Assembly (NCBI RefSeq): GCF_022539665.2
Contig: NC_081337.1
Location: forward strand, 9,896,679 to 9,960,678
Direction of reading: 5' to 3'
DNA length: 64,000 nt
Source of the DNA: Daphnia carinata
Lineage: Eukaryota; Arthropoda; Branchiopoda; Diplostraca; Daphniidae
Shown here piece by piece: positions 59,660 through 64,000 of the stretch. How positions within the stretch are numbered: the stretch's first letter is position 1; every line of letters starts with the position of its first letter. The notes below the pieces were generated by a model. It did no database searches. It worked only from the letters and a program-made list of their open reading frames with translations, and was not told the origin of the DNA. A program made the translations under genes and the position numbers.

Positions 59660-61386
59660 TCTAAACAAAACCAAAAACTAATTAGAACAAATTAAATATC
59701 TTCGAACGTAAATTATTTGTTTTTGTTTCTTAAACACTGCATATTCAATAAATAAGTATTACTAAATGGATTGATACAACGACAATCCCAATGCCGCTTC
59801 GTTTAGATTTTCAATGATCTAGAAAAATATAACATATTTGTAGTTCCATATTTACGTAATCCTCAACCAGTAAACAACAAAATTATTTACAAATTACAAA
59901 AAGGCAAAAAAATTGCCATTAAATTTACCTGTATAAAAACGAAGAGGTCGACCAGAAACCACGGTGTCTGGGCAACGGAGAAGTTTTGAAAAGGGTTTCA
60001 CTTCGGCTCCACGTGAAGACAGACTGGCGGCCTCTCTAGCGTCATGTCCAGTGCCTCAAAGCATTGTTTGTGTTGCTACTGGGAAGGCGGGTCTTGAAAG
60101 GGCATAATAATTTGATCTCTGGAGAACTTGTCGTTGGAAACAAAACAACGATGAGCCTTTGGCTAGACCATTCAGGTAGAGCAGAGGTCATCAATCTTCG
60201 TTTTGTCAAAACCTGATCCAGAAGGTACGCCCAGAAAACGAATGCAATTCGCTCAGCAAATACAGATTTTGTTCTTTCCACGTGTAATTCTAAGATTAGT
60301 GTACGACGTGGAGATTTTCCTTCGGGCATTATGTTCAGAATTGCATTCGCTGCTCGTTTAGTTGTGCAGTCAGGTAAAAGGTAAGTGACGTCACAGCACG
60401 TGAGTCGACCTAGGACAAATGCAAAAAATGTTTGTATGAACAAACTGTCTAGTAATACCTATAAAGAAGCTAGTCACTGTTGAAAAATTTGCAGGGAAAT
60501 TCACAGGGAAATTTTGAAATTTGTCTCTATTTATTATTGATCGTAATCTGGTAAGTAGCCTACATTACTTTGAGTCCTGAATTACTGCAATCTAGCTAAT
60601 GACAGACAAAAACATCAATATCTAACCAGATATTTTAAAAACTGGTAACTCTTTAAGAGTGGTATTCAACCTACTGATGTATGATATTCCTTTTAGTTTC
60701 TGATTTGGAGATGATTGGCAAAACTTTTCGTATACCACCATACAAAATTCTCAAAGCACGATATGGTATCGAATCCACAATGCTAGGTATAAGGTTGTTT
60801 TACTTCAATACAAATTCGAAATAAAATAAGATTGGCAATAAATGAATGTCAGATCTTACCACGAATTCGAAAATATCTTCTTGCTTTCGATCACGAGGAA
60901 ATAGGGAATTTGAGCTGTTTTCAGCTAACACCTAATTCCCTGTCATGGCCAAGGCTTACATTTCTTATACCACTGTATCTCTGTGTGTCTGCTAGTCGTC
61001 TTCAAATCTATTCCCGCCCACTACCTCGTTGCCATCATTCCACCGCGTTGCCGTCATAAATAGATATTGTTTATGAGTTATGACTGCCTCTACTGGAATT
61101 CAAAGGATTTCTACAAAAAAACACGATTTCGAGAAAATCATTGAAATTATCTAAGATTTTTACGTCAAAAGTTAACTAGATATTGCAGCACTTGTATGCA
61201 CTAAATAATAAATAAAACGCAAGAAAATTGCGGTGTCGACCTGTATCCGGAAAACCGATGGAAATATATCCCATTTTATTTTGTTGTAAAAAAAAACATA
61301 TCGAGCCAGTTCAAAAATAAAATGAGTTGAAAAAAAGTTCGCAAATATAAAAACGTTGCAATTAAAAACCACACGTGTTAAACGAG
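59660..61386. other. Promoter region of the aminopeptidase gene and 3' flank of cdt1
   Basis: An acceptor-like TTTGTTTAG lies immediately upstream of the aminopeptidase ATG, so a non-coding first exon probably lies in this interval. An open frame of 133 codons at 60042-60443 (minus) lacks recognisable features. No repeat or RNA gene was seen. Confidence 0.4.
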
Positions 61387-64000
61387 TTAACTTTTGGCGT
61401 TGTCTTCAAGTTTCTGATAAACGATGTTGCTATCGATCTTCCGATCCACTTTAACGTAATCAATACCCGCTCTACTTAAAATATCCAGCCATTCCGGGTA
61501 TACTTTTCGCAGCAGTTTTATTTGTTCTTCTACCGTCGACGCACTCATGATTCCCCGGTGACTATATTGAATCTTTTCGATGAGGGGCCGCAGTGCGATA
61601 ACTGACTTCTTCTCCGTCACAAAAATACTGTTAATAATTCTGGCTAACTCTGGAAGCATTTTTGACATTCCTTGCCGACGGATTTCTTCTGTATTCATCG
61701 TCATTTGTGTTTGTGCTTTTGCGGCTTCACGGGCGCGAATCTGTAAAAAACAAAACAAAGAGAGTTGGCAGCGTTGAACACATATAATGTGACTTATACG
61801 ATTTATGCATACCTTGTCTATCAGAGATTGCGAAACGCCTTTTAATCCTGCATTAACGGGCGCTGTGGGTTTCGGGGCTTCTGTTTCCTGTTGAAGGTTT
61901 GTCTGAGGTGGTGCAGTCGAATCGCTAAGCGCAGCCCGTTCCTTTAAGGCGGCTTCCAATCGAGGATTGAGTTTGGCAAGATTGTGTGCTTGTTCTAAAA
62001 GATTAACTCGAATTATGAAAAACGATATTCTACTGTAACTGAGACCTAATACAAAGTGAATTACCAAGTACATCTTTGGCAGTTGCGAACGTTTGAACGT
62101 CAGGGGGTGTTGGCAAGGGTGCCAAAGGAATATCAGGAACAGCATCAACGTCGAAATTTTGATGCCATCGGGTAATCTTGTCTTCGGCCACTTCTAACAG
62201 GGGATTGTAATTAGCCAGAAATTCCTATAAGAATAATTAAAAGATTTAGTATGTAACAAATACCATATATGCAAATTCGTATACCGTATGATGTTCCTTG
62301 ACGATCTTGATCAAACGATTATGGAAAACATAGCGTCGCTCTATTAGCATACTCGGTGCTAAAGGTTGAAAACTCTTTTGGTCTTCATTTAAATCATCAG
62401 ATTCTTCTTCATCAAGCAATTCTTGGGGGAAAAAATACATATATAACATACAGGTATTGTTAAAACAAACGGTAAGATTTGCGTTTAATTACTTGAACTC
62501 AGATAGTTCAATCTGGGAGTCAAGGTTAAGTGGTAGGAACGATTCTTGACTGGAGAGCTTCGAAGGTTGGCTACAAGTTTTTCATAATTAATCTTGTAGG
62601 CTGTAGGAAAGACATGACAAACCTGGGCTAAATGCTTCTCTGTAAAATCCCTAAAAAGAAACCAAGACGATCTTCTTAATAACCGTATCGGAAATGTTTA
62701 TTTTTATGTATAAAAAGTAACAAAAAACTAGATACCTTTGAAGCATTTTTTGTACAGCAGGTTTCAACTTGCTGAAATGGATGCACTCTTTCCTGTTATA
62801 CAACATAGCGACGACAGTTTCGAGACAGCGGAACACTTCATTTAGAACCTTGTATTTATAAGGAAGAATAAGATGTTCTGAAGGAGCTTGAGCAAGGGCA
62901 TGGAAACGCTCAAACGCTGGCCTTTTCTCAGTTTGCGTCTGTCGTTTACCGGGTGATTGTGCTGTTTTTCCTGGGCTGTTGAAATAATTGGAATATTTAT
63001 TCAATGCTACTTTTCTTTTTTCGTTATATAGTATTATGTAGCAATGTACCTAACCGGGACTGCGAGATTAAATTCAAGGTTTGAGAACTTCTTTAACTGG
63101 ACTTTGCTTTCGTAGAACTCCTTGACTTTTGCCGAACAGTCATTGACTTTTGAGAGCTTGGCTCGAAGTTCAGCGAGATTCTTGCTGGTCCCGAGACGAG
63201 ATTTCACTTCTTCCGGCGTTAACTAGTTAAATACGATATGAAAATGTAAAATGAAGGTGAGAAACAATAAAAAAAATTAGTACCTTTTCAGCAGGAGCTA
63301 CTTTATCAAGTAAAGATGCTAAAGATTTTACAGCTGGAGATTTGAACCTTTTTTCTGCTAAGTTTTGCAATAATTTCTCAGAGCTTGACTGAAGTGGCCT
63401 GTTATTGAGTAACGGACTGCCTTTTGCACGAATAGGAGAACTGATGGCTGGCTTTCGGGGAGAAAGTGTTCCCATACATAAAAATGTAACTGGCTTTGAT
63501 GGAGAGTTTAGTTGGTCAGCATTGATTTTGACTTCAATGGCTTGATTGGCTGTAACATTTTGGTTTCCCATTTCCAATTTTTTACGAACTCTTATGGGCA
63601 ACTGAACTCCAATACTTTTTTCTGTAGGTTTCTCTGGTGTTGTTTTCACTACCTCAGATTGTTCATCAATGCACTGCATTTTCCTCTTACGACATGATGT
63701 GCTGAGACTGGTTGACCCTTTGGGGGTTGACACTTCAGCTGGGAAGGATCCATGATTATCTGCAAAAGATGTTGCCTCCTCTTTGATTACTTCTGTTTCA
63801 GCAAAACCATTCTCACACAACAAGCTTTTGGGAAGGGAAACCTTCAACAAACTTTCCACCGATTTCAAAGTCTTTTTACTTTTTCTTATACAAGACTTTT
63901 TCTGGACAGTTTTTACATGTTCTATGCCATCAGTAAAAATGTTTTTGGGGTTACCTGGTGGACCAGGCTCTTTTTTCAACTGCTCACTTTTCAACAGCAC
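61387..64000 (-). CDS. cdt1: DNA replication licensing factor Cdt1 (Double parked), 5' end cut off
   Basis: Cdt1 acts with ORC and Cdc6 to load the MCM2-7 helicase in G1 and is blocked by geminin. Exons (minus) are 63284 to beyond 64000, 63050-63222, 62736-62975, 62493-62650, 62285-62421, 62065-62224, 61813-61994 and 61387-61740; all junction phases close. The first part is lysine- and serine-rich and disordered, with SP and TP sites (ISSPIRAKGSP). The geminin-binding and middle winged-helix region includes AFERFHALAQAPSEHLILPY, YKVLNEVFRCLETVVAMLYN, FSKLKPAVQKML and EKHLAQVCHVFPTAYKI. The C-terminal MCM-binding winged helix includes MLPELARIINSIFVTEKKS and LLRKVYPEWLDILSRAGIDY, ending LEDNAKS. 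The N-terminal PIP box (Cdt2 degron) expected for this family would be outside the window. Confidence 0.93.

Noticed and set aside
60042-60443. 133-codon minus-strand open frame upstream of the aminopeptidase
   Set aside because: There are no recognisable motifs, no convincing splice sites linking it to a neighbour, and its length is compatible with chance.

Overview
This is a eukaryotic nuclear window. It has split genes with GT-AG introns, many only 55-110 bp long, AT-rich spacers full of homopolymer runs, and animal-specific proteins. The N-terminal region of the AMPK gamma gene and the Mind bomb protein are arthropod-like. The short introns and general style suggest a branchiopod crustacean such as Daphnia; that last step is inference. 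Every recognised host gene lies on the minus strand.

Layout, read from high to low coordinate: the licensing factor cdt1 (61387 to beyond 64000, 5' end cut off); a secreted M1 zinc aminopeptidase with 16 coding exons (55471-59656); a glycogen-targeting subunit of protein phosphatase 1 in one long exon (47955-50318); a transposon-rich block (about 39.0-46.6 kb); IMPACT, six exons (36873-38854); a small unidentified two-exon gene with a one-base frameshift (34874-35351); the AMPK gamma subunit (SNF4Agamma), with coding exons over at least 15 kb and four alternative first coding exons that all join in phase (16059-31076, plus an orphan upstream exon at 33484-33908); and mind bomb 1 (14659 down to 3248 and past the left edge), with 14 coding exons, one 6.7 kb intron and one one-base frameshift. 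For mib1, IMPACT, the AMPK gamma core, the aminopeptidase and cdt1, I checked exon boundaries by adding exon lengths and phases. They close exactly except at the two frameshifts reported.

The transposon block is the most novel part. A roughly 5.0 kb palindromic element (41383-46405) is bounded by inverted 18-bp ends with TA at the borders. Each arm carries a five-exon gene for a coiled-coil protein I do not recognise. The right copy is open for 198 codons and the left copy is broken. Each arm also carries a hairpin-rich non-coding module of about 0.45 kb, and tRNA-like sequences lie at the centre. A third copy of the module lies just left of the element. A 195-bp foldback element with the same ends and TA borders sits directly to its right, and a solo end lies at 39.07 kb.

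Functional links: AMPK gamma (energy sensing) and the PP1 glycogen-targeting subunit (glycogen synthesis) both act on glycogen and energy balance, and IMPACT acts in GCN2 nutrient signalling. All are widespread metazoan genes, and I see no evidence that they form a functional cluster. Large parts of the window (the mib1 introns, 25.5-30.4 kb, 50.4-55.4 kb) hold nothing I can assign.
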